Source of the DNA: Gracilaria gracilis
Lineage: Eukaryota > Rhodophyta > Florideophyceae > Gracilariales > Gracilariaceae
Direction of reading: 5' to 3'
Assembly (NCBI GenBank): GCA_030374805.1
Contig: JARGSG010000199.1
Location: 310,001-374,000, forward strand
DNA length: 64,000 nt
Shown here: in pieces, positions 34,214 through 46,679 of the stretch
Position numbering within the stretch: the first letter of the stretch is position 1
Layout of the letters: every line of letters starts with the position of its first letter
Made by a program: the position numbers and the translations under genes
Notes under the pieces: model-generated
The model's database searches: none
Seen by the model: only the letters and a program-made list of their open reading frames with translations
Told to the model about the DNA's origin: nothing

Positions 34214-34374
34214 CATGCGGAGTGCGCATGGCGGCGCTGCTACATGGCGCATGTAGTGCCGTGTTGTAGCTTGTACTCAACATCACGTGCCACGGTGTAC
34301 AGTGAAACGAAGCGCGTGCGCAGCGAGTGAGCTTAAACGCGTTGAGCAGTCGCGTTATTTTGATCCCTGTGGGT

Positions 34375-37300
34375 TTACTGGTGTTTCCTGGTTCGGAGCC
34401 TAGGGACGAAGTTGTGAGGTGTACTGGTACGGGGTTCCCATGTATCCTGTGAAGGTGGGAAGCCGTACCATCGTAACTTGACAATTGGTGTCTTATCGGG
34501 TGATATGGTCTCGTCCACAACTTTCTCGATTACCCATTCGCGGGTGGAGTCATTGCTGAGTAGTTCTGGCGGGTTTGCGGGGTCGTTTGCGGCATCGCCC
34601 GGGGCGTCGCTCCTGCCAGAGTCGCCATCCCAGGGGGGCGAAGTTGGCTCTACCGAGACCGGCTTATCGTGTGGTAGGAACAATTCCCCGGGGGAAGTGG
34701 GCTCTTGTGGTGGAGGAGGGTCGTTCGCCGGGACTGCACTAGGTGGGGCGGAAGAGGGGGGGCCTCTCCCTGTTTATCCATATTGGTAGTGCAATCCTTT
34801 GGAGCTTTTTTGACACGGTCGATTGAGACCGTGTCATGTAGATTACCGTCCAGGATTGTGACGGTGCTCTCGGTTGCCTTGACGACCCTAAAGGGACCAG
34901 TAGTGCGCGGGAGTAGCTTCCGTGCGATCCCTTCATCTTCCGCTGTCTCGGTGGTTTTCCGAGGTAAGCGGTCGAGGAAAACAGAGTCCACTGGGGAGAA
35001 CATTGGCAGGGCCCTTACACGGGAATCGAAATCGGCCTTGTACCGCTTCTGCGTGGCGTTCATATTGGTTTTTGCCTTAGAGAGAAGGAACCGAATTCGG
35101 TTACGTGTCAAGCGCTTCACGGTAACCGTATCCGGTTCGCCAGGCCCAGTATTGGGGATTGAAGTTGTAGGTGCGTCGACGACGATTCCTGGTGGGTGTC
35201 AGCAGCAGGTCAAATGGTGTTGTACCCGTTGTTCGATAAACTTGGGAGTTATAGGCGTATACCAGCGGCTGGACGAGATCGTTCCAGTCTTGCTGGTGCT
35301 CAGACACGTAATGTCGGAGTCTCCCCACGAGGGTGCGGTTAAATCGTTCCGCCTGTACGTTGGTTTGGGGATGGTATGCGGTTGTCATGAGATGACGTAC
35401 GCCTAAATCCTCACAAAGGGCGTCAAAGAATTTTGCCACAAATTGCGGTCCGTTACCCGTGAGAAGGAACTGGGGGGCCCCGTAAGGGAAAATCCAGTTT
35501 TATAAGAAGGAGAGGGCTACATTAGTCGCTTGCGTGGCCCGTAGTGGAATGGCCCTCGTCAGCTTAGTGAAGCGGTCAGTGATGACCAAAATGAAGCGAT
35601 TCTCATGTCTGGTTTTCGACAATGGACCCAAGATATCCATCGCTACAAATTCCAAAGGACCCGCTGCGGGGAATAGCTTCAGAAACTTCTGATGCTTATG
35701 ACGCGTCTCCCTAGTGGCAGCGCATGAGCGGCAGTCCTTGATTGTCTGGTACGCGTCATTAGCCATGAACGGCCAATAGAAATCTCTACGGAGTGTAGCG
35801 TACATTTTTCTCCCACCCGGGTGTCCCGCCAAACGTAGGTAGTGTGAGAGGTATAGGACACGGTCCCGTAGGGTTTGTGGTACCAGGAGCTGTATGGCGC
35901 CGTCTAGCGGCGATGTTCTCGATAAGAAGCCATGATGGTCATACCCGAACCGGGACCTTGGTTTGCCTACTGTCTCAGCGGCATTCTTACACAAGGAGTC
36001 TTTAGCCTGCTCAGCGAGGAATTTCCGGGTGGGGATTGGAAGAACTTCGGTTTTCTCCGTTTCGACGGCCAGTACGGCGTTCCCATCGGGGTCTTTTTCG
36101 TAATCTTCTGAGTTTTCCCAGTCAAGCAAGATGTTTTCATAGGTGGTGTCCCCTTCTTTGACTGTCGCCACAAGGCAGTCGCAATTCCCTTCGGGCTCTA
36201 CTGCGAAGCATGGAATGTCGGCCTCCAGAGGTCCGTCATCCATTTCCTCAGTGGACATGCGCGACAGGGCGTCCGCAGCCTGATGCTTTATCCCGGCGCG
36301 GTGCACGACGTCGAATTCGAACTCGGAGATTCGTAGTCGCCACCTGGCAAGCCTGCCGGAACAGTCGGCTAGGTTCAGGATCCACTGTAGGGAGTGAAAA
36401 TCTGTGCGTACGGTGAAACATTTACCCTCCAAATATGGTCTGAGTAAGAGCATCGCCGATACGACTGCGAGACACTCTTTCTCCGTCGTCGTGTAGGCCC
36501 GTTCGGGTCGTGACAATGAGCGACTCCAATTCCCTACGGATTTGTACTCCTTCCCGTCTGGCTGCTTTTGGAGTAGTGTACATCCGACCTGGACGTCACA
36601 CGCGTCCGTATCCAGCATTTAGGGACGACCCGGGACGGGAAGCGCCAAAATAGGCGGGGAGATCAATCGATCTCGTAGATCATGGAAGGTTTGGTACTCC
36701 TCGTCGTTTAGATTTCCAAAATGGTTTGGCTGTCCCTTCTCGAGCTTGCGGTTCAGCGGGGCTGCGATTCTCGCGAAGTTGGGGACCAAAACGTCGGAAG
36801 ACGTTACATAAGCCTATAAAGGATCTTATCTCCGTTTAGGTTGTCGACGGTTTGGTCGGCCGAATTGCGTCGCATGTTCGCTTGGAAACCTGAAGTTTCC
36901 CGGGTCGAACTACGTGCCCGAGATAGTCTACGAAGGCTTGGAAGAAGAAGCATTTCTTCAGCTTCAGGGTGATTTCCGCATCCCGTAGAAGGGTGAGAAC
37001 GTTACGGACGTGGCGGAAATGTTCCTCCGCTGACCGCGAGTAAATGATAACGTCATCTAGGTACACCAAGGCGTATTGCCATTTAACTCTATTGAGCATG
37101 ATGCCCAACGCCATCTGGAAGGTGGCGGGGGCAGTCTTTAACCCGGAGGGCATTCGCTTCAACCTGTAGAGACCCATGTGGGAAGTAAATGTCGTTTTGT
37201 CACGGTGTTCTTCTGCGATTTTGACCTGCCAGTACCCACAATTGGCGTCAACGGTGGTGAAGGTCGTGGCTTCGCCTAGGGAGTCTATACATTCGTCCAT

Positions 37301-38488
37301 ACGTGGTATCGGGTATGCCTTCCGTGGTGTTAGCGCGTTCAGTCCTCGGTAATCAATGCAGAATCGCCAACTGCTGTCCTTCTTCGGGGCAAAGACGACT
37401 GCGCTCGCCCATTCAGCCTTAGAAGGTTCAATAACTCTGGAGTCCAACATGCGTTGGACTTCGAGGTCTTCCATTTCTCTGGCTTTACGACCGGCCCTGT
37501 AGGGAACTTGGCAAACTGTTTTAGCGCCCGGTTCCAACGTAATCCTGTGAAGGGCCGCATTTATCTGACCCAGGCAGCCAGACCACATGTTCTCGAATTC
37601 CTGTAGCAGGTTCAAGATTCGATCTCGGTAAGGGCTGAATTCTTCACCAATGTGGATCGTTTCTCGCCAATCCGTTTGCGGAGTATTGTCTCCCTGTAAT
37701 GGGAGCCCATCTTCGGGTTTCCTATCTTCCTTTCCTTCTTTAGTGTCGAGCTCTCCGAGCTCGTCGCGTAGGACAGTGAGCGCCCGTGGGGCGGGTAAGG
37801 CGAGACCCATGACCATGTTCTTGGGCACGTGAACTTCCCTGTGTGAAAAGTTGCTGACCAAGACCAGAAAGGGATGACGTGGCGAGATGTTCATGACTCC
37901 GTTTGTCATGAGCGAGAGGTCTCGTGACACCGTTTTGGGGTGGTTTTGCAAAAATACCAGTCCCGAGGTTTCGCATGTAACGAGAGCTTTCTGTTGGGCC
38001 ATGGGTGGTATACATATTGTCTGAGCGAGTCGAACCTTGTTGGAGAGTGTCGTTCCGGGAAGTTGGGCGACCGTTTATTTGTTCCCGGCTGGGCCATGGA
38101 AAGCGCTAACTACCGCCACTGGTGGCGACCCCTAGAGGGCTACCTTGCGTTCGCGGGGGTAGATGGCGCGGACATGACGGTCGATGAAGGAAGTTTCCAA
38201 GATTGCATCAGCAGCTAGGTTCGTAGCCACCAGAAGTGGGACGCGCTGGACCAAATTTCCCAGACGGGTGCGAAGGATGATGGTTCCCAGAATGTGCATG
38301 GGGTCCTTAGAAGCATTGAATACCCGAGGGGTCTTGCGGTTGTTCAGGTTACGTTCGTACACGTCGGGAAGATTCTTGGCATGGATGATATTCGGTCCCG
38401 CGCCAGTGTCCAGTATGTCCAGGAGGGTTCTGGTGGTACGAGGCGTGAGTCCAGTTTTCAACTGGACTTTGTAATTCTCCCGGGTCAT
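34375..38488 (-). pseudogene. Gypsy 3 pol with chromodomain
   Basis: In order: protease LDILDTGAGPNII (38488-38132). RT (38002-36836) with WRFCIDYRGLNAL, FTTVDANCGYWQV and ALVYLDDVIIY. RNase H from 36618 with LDTDACDVQVGC and TTTEKECLAVV. HHCC zinc finger (LAGHPGG and CRSCAAT). Integrase with EFVAMDILGP, then LLTGNGPQF, where the second catalytic Asp is Gly, and an intact QTNVQAERFNR. A TAA at 35500-35502 interrupts SFL-NWIF without a frameshift. After a shift near 35100 the C-terminal barrel continues, and the frame at 34683-34375 ends with a chromodomain, VKLRWYGFPPSQDTWEP. The Gly and the stops make it inactive. Confidence 0.85.
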
Positions 38489-38576
38489 GACGATAACGTC
38501 ACCGAGGTCGGTGTTGTTAGGCGTCGAAGTCGTGGAAGAATTATCTGATTGCGCTTCCGAAGAGTCCCTCTGCGGG

Positions 38577-40855
38577 TCAGACTCTAATGAAGCACGTGGG
38601 GTGAGGCTCGAACCTCGTGAGGAGGACAGGGCCTCTACGCTTCCTCCGCCTCGTTTTACTGAGGGTTTTCAGGCGTGTTTCCACCCGGTTGGGAACTTTC
38701 AAACGAGAGGACCTGGTTAACCTGATGAGAACGCTGGGAGAGCACAGGGACGCGTTCTTGAGGGATGGGTCTCGGTTAGGTCGTGGGGCTCCTTGGCGTG
38801 GTCGGTTGGGGGGCTGTTGACCACCCGAGATGGGCCGCTGGTTTCCCCATGGCTTGGGCTTGTAGTATCCTTCGGAAACGCGCTGGTGGTAGTTAGACTC
38901 GCGAAGTTGCAACAGGGTGTTACGGTACTCGGGAGGATACCATTCGCAGCATGGGCGTGAGGTGGATAAACAAATGCGACATGGTGTCACCTTGTTCACC
39001 AAGGCCGGTGCCGTTTGATACGAAGACGGCGTTTTTTGTGCCGTATGAGTATCCCTTGGGGGTTTTTGTTGGTAGCGGAGGTCCCGAGGGGGTTGTATCG
39101 TCGATGGCGTCGATGCGCCCGTGAAGGGAATTGAAGGGAATGAGGGGGGCGAGAGTTGGACAGCGAGGGCTAAAGCGCCCACGTCTTCAAAGCGAACACC
39201 CCAGTCTGCTTCTTCGGTGTCAGAGGAGACAATGAGTGAAACCCGACTGAGTTTGCTGCTCTTCACCGCTTCCAGTGTTTTGTAGTACTTCTTACCACCC
39301 CGATGGGTATCGCCAAGGCCTTCAGCGTAGCTGACAAGCTGGCGGAAGACCACCTTGGGATGCGGAGAGGAGTAATTACGCACGCTGGCCCTGATTGCGG
39401 GTAACAATCCTTCGACGAAGAGAGCTTTTAAACGTACCTCTGGGAATATGTTGCCACATCGAAGGTTCTTAATCCACAATTGGTCCGCGAATTCGCGTTC
39501 CGCTACCGCAGAGCTCTGGCGGTGTGTAATTATATGGTGGTAAGCCTCCGATAGGATATCGTCCGTGACATAAACCTCCAGTAGGTAGTTAACCACCTCC
39601 GGGTAGGACGCGAGGAGTTCAGAGCTCGTAGCGCTCACCGCCCCAGATTCGCCGGTGATCTTTGCGGTGATAGTATCCCTAGCGGGTGGGTCCAAGAAGA
39701 ACTTGAATAGCCAGAGGCCTGCGCCCTCATGAACACCATTCTGGTTGCACGCGCTCTTGAACGCCGCTAGAAATCGTAGGACCAATATGGGATCCTTGCC
39801 CGAGAACTTCAAGGGCATTTGCAATTGCATACGTTTAGCATGCTTGGCCACGGCGCGATCTACCGTGGAACTGTAACGAGAACTTCGATCGTTGAGGCGA
39901 TAGTGCTTAAGTTTCAGGACTTTCATAAATTCCCCGTTATTGGGTCGTATGCGGTGTAAGTGCGATATTTCTACTTCGGGGTCGGAGTCTTCCGAATCGC
40001 CCCAGTTCTGGTCCTCGTCTGAGCCAGACTGTGAGTCTTCCGAGCCGGAAAAGCCACGGCCCTTGCGGGACGACTTCCTCCGGTTCCGACTTCGGTCTAG
40101 GGACTTCCCTATTCCCCCAGTGTCACTATCCTTTCGGGAATTGCGACCGGTACTCTTCTGCTTCCCCGGGGCGGGGGGGGGTCTAGATCGGGTCTATCAA
40201 CGTTGGGGTCCCTTCCGGGTCTTGAATCTGCTTCATGTTGGGCAGGGATGGTGGGCGGCTGACATACCGAAATGGCCGGTTGACGATTAACAAATTGCTC
40301 AAACCCATATTGGGTGAGCTGAAGACGGCTCTGCACCTCAGTGTTAACACTGGTGGCGATAGTGCTGTCCAGAGCTCCGGAAACGGTCATTTTCGGAGCA
40401 ACCCGCTGGGTAAGAGTATCCAGCAAGCCCTCCACCTCAGCGCTAACCCATGCATGGATGCGCCGTTCGACCTCAAGGGTTACCATCGACTCCAAGAGCG
40501 GTCGCAATGCTATGAGTAGACTTCCCGGATGGGGCTGAGCACCGCTCTCGATTGGGCGTTGGGGGCTTCCCAGAAGGGGTTCGCGTGGCACATCCACTGG
40601 GAGTTGTGGCGTCTGAAGGGCGGCTTCGCGAGAGGCGTGCTGACGCACCGCCTCAAGACGGTTCCGAAGGTCGGTTGGTGTGGACCGTCGCAGTAGTTGC
40701 TCCGGGTTGTCCACGGGTGGTAGGATTCCCCCATGGGCACTTCGGGTGCTCGGAGCCCCTGAATTGGAAGCAGGTAGCACTTCGTCAGTGCCACTGTCCC
40801 GTAGGGGTGGAACAGGTCCAGCGTGTCCACGAGAAGATCCCTGGGGGGTAGCCAT
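38577..40855 (-). pseudogene. Gypsy 3 gag
   Basis: The ATG at 40855 (MATPQGSS) was chosen because the related gypsy 4 gag starts at the matching place. A Pro-rich head with NPEQLLRR is followed by a frameshift in a G run at about 40170-40178. An Arg/Ser and Asp/Glu-rich hinge comes next, then the capsid-like region from 39926 (VLRFLAAFKSACNQNG, LKALFVEGLLPAIRASVRNY). Near the end CRICLSTSRPCCEW stands where gypsy 4 has a complete CX2CX4HX4C knuckle. Here His is replaced by Arg. The stop is at 38577. Confidence 0.8.
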
Positions 40856-41069
40856 TACGGTAGACTGAGGGGTATTTTCGTCCGGCTTGCGGCAAATGAA
40901 TTCCAAAGATGGGCGTGTTTGTAAAAACCCTGAGAAGTAAACGACTTCACAGTGGGCAGCAAACGTTCCCAGGTAAACTGTACAATCCACCGAGGGGAAG
41001 TGAGAGTCCTAGATGAAATGTAGAGTCTTGAGAGAGCCAATTACACCAGAAAGACCCAAGTGGGAGTTT

Positions 41070-41085
41070 CTAAGTCGGGAAACCA
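41070..41085 (-). other. Gypsy 3 primer-binding site
   Basis: On the minus strand TGGTTTCCCGACTTAG begins 2 nt after the 5' LTR. Gypsy 4 has TGGTCTCCCGACCTAG at the matching place (55939-55924), so both probably use the same tRNA. Confidence 0.65.
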
Positions 41086-41087
41086 GT

Positions 41088-41512
41088 TGTAGTACAGCGA
41101 GAGCTACTGCCGTGTACTGTGCCCAAAGTCGGAAGTAGTATGCGCAGCACCCAAGCGGGGACGAAGGAGCGTGCAGACGGACGCTAACAACGGGGCACGA
41201 GATAGGCGTGCAGCATCGTATTGACGACAGAACGGCCCTATGGGAAACTGGACGATGAATAATCGGCAAGGGGGTACTTGAGGTTTACCACTGTGAGCTC
41301 TGCCCAACGTGAAGTGCTTGAGGACATCTCCGAGGGTAGTAGCTACGTGTTGAAAAGAATAAACAATCTACCTATCAAGGGGTTCCGTAGGTGGTGACCG
41401 ACAACTGTCACCACCTTACACGTGGCGTTTCCCAAGCTGCACCCATGTGCACAATAACTATCTTGCTATCCTAATATGCACCCATTGGGATAGTGCGTCC
41501 AATTGCACTACA
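41088..41512 (-). repeat. Gypsy 3 5' LTR
   Basis: This is 425 bp, followed by ACAGT at 41513-41517. Confidence 0.92.
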
Positions 41513-41517
41513 ACAGT

Positions 41518-42418
41518 GTTGACCAAGTATTGTAGTATAAATCTATTGAAAACTGTATTCAAGTAATTAAACCAGCTCAGCATGGGATACCATCCCGAAG
41601 AGAAGGTCCTACGCAGGATATGTCATTTGAGTAACAGTATGTCGTCAATGTGAGCCGTGAAACAAATTGTGAAGCAAACTGTGAATATTCAAAGTTCAAC
41701 TCCTCAACTGTGAACAATGTTCTTCTACTCCCTCCGAAAGGCTTTCGTATTTCTATTATCAAAAAGCAAATAAGCTGTATGATTTACCTTCGAATCCATG
41801 TTGTGTTAATCAATAAATATGAAAAGATTTCTAAAAACGAAACAAAAAACCAGAAAAAGTAGCTGTTTTATCATCATTTATGTACTGTGAAGGCAAAAAT
41901 CACAATAAGTACTTTGCATTGAACACTGAATGTTATGTGAGTTACTTTTTTGGCTCACAGCCGATCAAATATGTTTATTTTGAGATTATGAAACAGGTTT
42001 TAGGAGTAGATTCAGAGATTTTGTTCAACTATGAAAATCGGAAGTATGGGAAAACTGCATACTTCTTCTTCGTTCTGGAAGGCCATATAGTTTGATATTT
42101 GAAAATTTATAATTCCTAAAAGGATACAACCTAATCTTGAGGAGTCCTTTAAGATACACCCTCAACGCTTTGGCGGGTACTGAAGCCTTACATACACTTC
42201 ACCCAAAAAAGTTTTCAATCCAATTTATGCAGTGGTCACATCATGTGCGTTGCACATGGATAAATTGCTGCTTAATACTCTTGGCTCGTCATAAGTGGTC
42301 AGCAAAATTTAAGAACTGTATCTTCTCCAAAGTTTTGAAAACGAAATACAAATCTCAGCGCTGTGCTCAAAGTTTCGCATAAAAGCCGAAGTGTTTAGCT
42401 TTCTCTTCACAACCCGAG
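41518..42418. other. Intergenic, nothing recognised
   Basis: This is AT-rich. A 71-codon frame at 41880-42095 has no motif or conserved context. Confidence 0.45.
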
Positions 42419-43352
42419 TTGGCCGACCAAAAACCGGTTATAATCTACACCCTTTTTCTGCTCGAACATTACTCCCTCATCCACACTGTGGCAACAAGAC
42501 CGAAGAGACCAAGACTGACCGATGACTCTCCTGCCGTTCGCAGTCTTCATGAAATATTGGATAAAGGGGAACTCACTGGTGACGAGTTTGACACCGACGT
42601 TTACAAAATGGATCCTCTTTTCCAATCATTTCGGCTTTCAACATTTAGAAACAAGTACTCTGCGATCAAAGCGGAAAAGCTTGAAACTGCAAGTTAGTTA
42701 TTTTCCTAAATTTTTCTAATTTATTTTTTCTAACGGCTTTTGCAGCAAATGCTGCGCAGATGCTGAACGCAAGATGTACCGCTGGAAAGAGTGAAATCAA
42801 AAATTTAAACGTGGTCGATCTAGTAGATGATGATGATGAGACGGATGAGAGAGATGATCAAGATCCCCGGGTTATACGAAAACCTGGGAAGTTATTTCCC
42901 CTTGTTTTGCAATCTGTTTGGGAAGGCCATGACACAACTGTTGAGTTCGTTGGCGTGGCCATATCTCTACCTTCCGGAGTCCAAGTCGAATATATTGAGA
43001 GTCATGTGTGGAAAATGGCAATGTTTTTGAACTAACCGTAGCATGGTCTGAAGCAATGACTAATATAAAATGGCTTCACAAGGCCTGGCTCACCAGACAA
43101 TATGATACTATGAAAAGATATCATCCGAAAACATTAAAATTTCCGAGATCACTGAAAAATAAAAGGAGCTTCCCTGAGGAAAACGTGAAATCGTACTGCC
43201 AAATTCTGCTTCCTTTCAAACGTGCGTCACATGTCCCGAAGAAGCAGATTTTAGGGTTTCCAGACGGTATTAGTATCTTATATGTCGATATGAAGTCCCC
43301 TGATGCACGCAATGCAAAGCGGGAAGACATCGTTTGTATTCAGGTAAATTAG
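42419..43352 (+). pseudogene. Unrecognised family (copy 2), possible Hsp20/p23-like fold
   Basis: The first exon (frame from 42419) ends at 42692. A 53-nt GT-AG intron (42693-42745) follows, and the frame resumes cleanly into an Asp/Glu-rich stretch (VDLVDDDDETDERDD). Then come FVGVAISLPSGVQVEYIES, a single-base frameshift near 43007, FELTVAWSEAMTNI and LHKAWL. The second block is VKSYCQILLPFKRA. It ends near a possible donor at 43342 (CAG-GTAAAT), so another exon may follow. The LPSG, WP/WS and KWL/AWL positions match the copy at 28.6-29.4 kb. Function is unknown. Confidence 0.45.
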
Positions 43353-46300
43353 GCTTTTTTTCCGGAACCAATTTGTGTGCTTTTATTACTCTAGCTATTC
43401 TATAATGTTTCTTTAAGAATCAAGAAGTCTCTGTACTGGTTAGAAGCGAAGATTTATTGCACAGTACTTCGTGAAAACCATTTGTTCTAATGCTTCACCA
43501 TTTTTTGGAATGTGTGGTGGCGATTATAAGGCGGTGGCGGGACACTGCCTGGGACACCGGCAAAATTTTTTTTCGCTCTCTCCGGAGGGATTCTCCGGAG
43601 ATAAAAAGCGAGAGCCTCCACTACTCCGCGCGCTTCTGCTCCCTCAGAACGGCCCCTAGCTCTGCTACCATCCCCCCTTTTCCAGCGCCCCCGCCGCCGC
43701 ATCACTGCTGCGCTCTCCAGCCGCACCACTACAGCGCCCCTGCCGCCGCGTCACTGCCACTGCTGCGCCACTATCGCATCTCATCCGCACTTACAACTGG
43801 ATATGTTGCAACTACGACTGGCGCAGCTACCACCCCGAATACTGACGGTTACCGCACGATGCATATGGCACTATATGCCACCATAGCAACGTCCATTAGT
43901 GTAACTTGCGCGTCAGCAGATATGGTGAGCTCGACAAGATATCAAAGTGGAACCCACCGGACAATGCCTGAAGGAATGCTATCTGCGAGACATACCCCAC
44001 TCGGAACCCTATATATTCGTGTATTTTGACAACATGTCATATGGAGGAATGGAATCTATTCAATGCATCAACTATCTATATAAACCCCCGAGTTCAAAGC
44101 ATCACGACCAATTCAACTCCGGGCAGGCCATCTCCTCCCTTGGCAACCCATCACATCCTTGAATACAGTCAGTGCCTCCCTTTCCATCACCTGCTTCGTC
44201 TTTCTTTCTCCCTTATAGTGCGGTCTGGTCTCCCGGATTCTCTTTCATTCTTGTGTTGCACGGCCTTATTTGTACTTCACACCATGTCATGAACCACGCA
44301 TTACTGTAGTTTGGTGTTGCGTGTTGTATCTCATTCAGATATGTAGAGCAAAACCCGCGAACGGGAAGAACCCTATGAGTGTCCGAAATTCACTTCCTGA
44401 GGAGGTAGTTCGGCAATAGAGCCCTCGTGACTCCCAAGATGTGGGTGTAACTCCACGGGAGATTCAAGTACATCTACAAGGTGTGAAACAAAGAATCATG
44501 TAAGGGAATGACCAGAAGCGACAAGCAATGGTATCGGCAGGCGTGGCACGCGAGCGCCACGCGCGGTATCTGGAGACAGATAGAAAAAGGGAACCCAACG
44601 AAAGGGGCAATACTGGTGAGACGAGTGGTACGAAAAGCAACAAACGAACACCCAATAGTAGGGCGGAGAGGTGTACCTGGCAGATCAGACAATAAACATA
44701 AATATGTGGACCAGGACAAATAATAAACCAATATGGTATGCGTCGCAACGCTTCTCCTCGGCGGAGCCGGTCGGATGCCAGAGCAAGAAGGAGGCAAAGT
44801 ACTGGCGCAAGCGATCAAAGTCAGGTCCGAACACTGGTTGCGTTTAGTGACATTGGAGCGAGCGCGAGCTCGCTCCGCCTAAGTACTGGTCCACTGTGTG
44901 GCCCAAAATGAATATCTAACTCTATCCAAATTGGATGCCACGTATGGCACAGACGGCTTTCCAAAATCAACCTAAATTAGGTGCCAAAATTCTAAAATAA
45001 TCCCTACCAAAGGGGGCCATGCTGCACAGTACGCACACCCCTCCAGCTCACAAGTAGCCAATTTCCCGCGAGGGATGACGAAAATTTCTGATTTTTCATC
45101 CCCTACAAAGGGTCAAAGTGCATTGGATTACAAGATATACATTTTCTATGGCTTCGTGGTCGACTTAAGGTTCTGGTCGCACGAGGGCTTCATTTGTGTC
45201 TATCGATTCTGTTTCACTGGTTTGGCGCTTGGAATCCCCAAAATTGCTCAGAATAGTCTCCATTTTCTTGATTCAAGTCATTCAATATCGTTCTTCTTTC
45301 ATCCGACAGAAATTATTTCACTATTCAGCTATCTCTAACGTACAGCCTCTATCGTTGCATAAATGTAGTGTTTTGCAATAGGAATCGAGCTGTGCAATAG
45401 AATCTAGGTTAGTTGATGCGTGTGGGTTTTTGTGCATTTCATTGAATTGATCGCAGCCTCCTTCCCAGTCAGAGGTTCAGGTTGGTCTGCAGTTCTACCT
45501 ATTTTCTAAGTTGGCTGACTGTTCGGAAAAGTTGGTATCGTGTCGTGTTGTCTTTGTGACCGTGTTGCTTTTCGTGCTCAGATGTTGAGTCTTTGTCGTT
45601 TTGCTAATTGTTGTACACGCTAAGGAGCTACAATGGTTCCTTGGGCCATTTTTTGGCCTGGTGCTCTCGATCTACGTTTGTGTGTCTTTCCCAGTATTTG
45701 TCACCACCCGCGCCTTTTTTTGGTTTGCATTGGAAATGGCGTTCACATGATACCCTCGAGCAGTGGTCTATTCTTCCCTAACTTGTTTGAGCTTCTTCGA
45801 TGGATCGAATACCGATGTGGAGAAGTTTTTGTTCTATTTCGAAAATATCGCGACAGCTGACCTTGAGGATAGTGTTCGAGCTTGAGCTACGTTTCTGTGT
45901 CCTCCCCAGGGTTTGCCACTACCCGCGCCGCTTATCGTTTCGCCCCGAAAATGGCACCACAGGAAGGAGACTTGTTCGCTAACCTCTGCTAGTAAGTTTC
46001 AAAATGCTTATTTACTCTCTTCCCCAAAAGCATGCGAGAATACATAAGAACGCGGAAAAAGAAGGCGGCAAAAGCGCAGGTTGACTCAATAGTGAGTGAG
46101 TGCAGTGTATAATAAGATAAATCTAGAATCAGAAAAGCTTCATGCGTACACAACTCCCCACAGTTCCCCGGAGAACTACAACGGTTCCGTTTTTATATAA
46201 AATATGAGCTAAGAATGCAATCAAATGTCAGTCCACTATACTTTGGAGCTATTGACGCATTAAAGATATCAGTTAATAAACTTCTTGTGTTATATAAAAT

Positions 46301-46674
46301 CTTGCTGTTTATGCTTTTTGAGAAAACAATGGATGCCCAAAAATTCAGAAGGTTCCCTCCTCCCTTAGAGAGTAACGTTTTCTTACAACAGAATAGTTGA
46401 AGAAAAATGAAAACCAAGGAATACGTTAACATAAAATCAAAGCTTCTATAATTGTTCATCTAAAATTTAAAGGGTATGATCTTAACTTCAGTAGAGGAAA
46501 GATACTTAGTGTTGTGGAAAAAGCTATTTTTTACAGAATAGATGCTTCTTAAACAAAGATTGGCCTAGTTGAATCTCGGCGTAGACTAAGTTAGCCACAG
46601 CCAAAAAACATGTAGAATGAAGAGCTTAGTTGTATCTAAATTTGGAGTTAAGGGCTCTAACCGTTTTCATGCGA
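43353..46674. other. Intergenic between gypsy 3 and gypsy 4
   Basis: No gene is defensible here. A Pro/Ala-rich 179-codon frame (43490-44029) lies in a locally GC-rich patch and looks like a composition artefact. The region 44340-44480 has LTR-like or tRNA-like texture, but no partner repeat was found. A hairpin GGAGCGAG-CGCGAG-CTCGCTCC lies at 44855-44876. Two diverged copies of an approximately 85-bp sequence sit at about 45668-45755 and 45877-45963. Confidence 0.4.
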
Positions 46675-46679
46675 CGGTT

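Larger units (their letters stand above)
29597..41512 (-). mobile_element. Gypsy 3: 11.9-kb chromovirus with antisense gene
   Basis: Two 425-bp LTRs, roughly 6 percent divergent, run from TGTAGTAC to TTGCACTACA. They are flanked by ACAGT (29592-29596 and 41513-41517). Gag and pol read on the minus strand from right to left and end in a chromodomain. Between the chromodomain and the 3' LTR lie 4.3 kb that are unusual: a long plus-strand reading frame and a 222-bp block shared with gypsy 4. The whole element is enriched in CCC-N(3-4)-GGG palindromes. Purine tract: AAGAAAGGGGGTC, just inside the left LTR. Confidence 0.92.

Noticed and set aside
34705-35406. 233-codon plus-strand frame over the gypsy 3 integrase
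   Set aside because: A shadow of the minus-strand pol frame, which carries all the conserved motifs.
40235-40851. Plus-strand frames over the gypsy 3 gag head
   Set aside because: They overlap the conserved NPEQLLRR gag region on the other strand and have no motif.
43490-44029. 179-codon Pro/Ala-rich frame as a gene
   Set aside because: Low-complexity sequence in a GC-rich patch with no motif. It reads like composition.
44340-44480. Possible LTR end or tRNA-derived sequence
   Set aside because: No matching repeat, inverted ends or cloverleaf could be shown.
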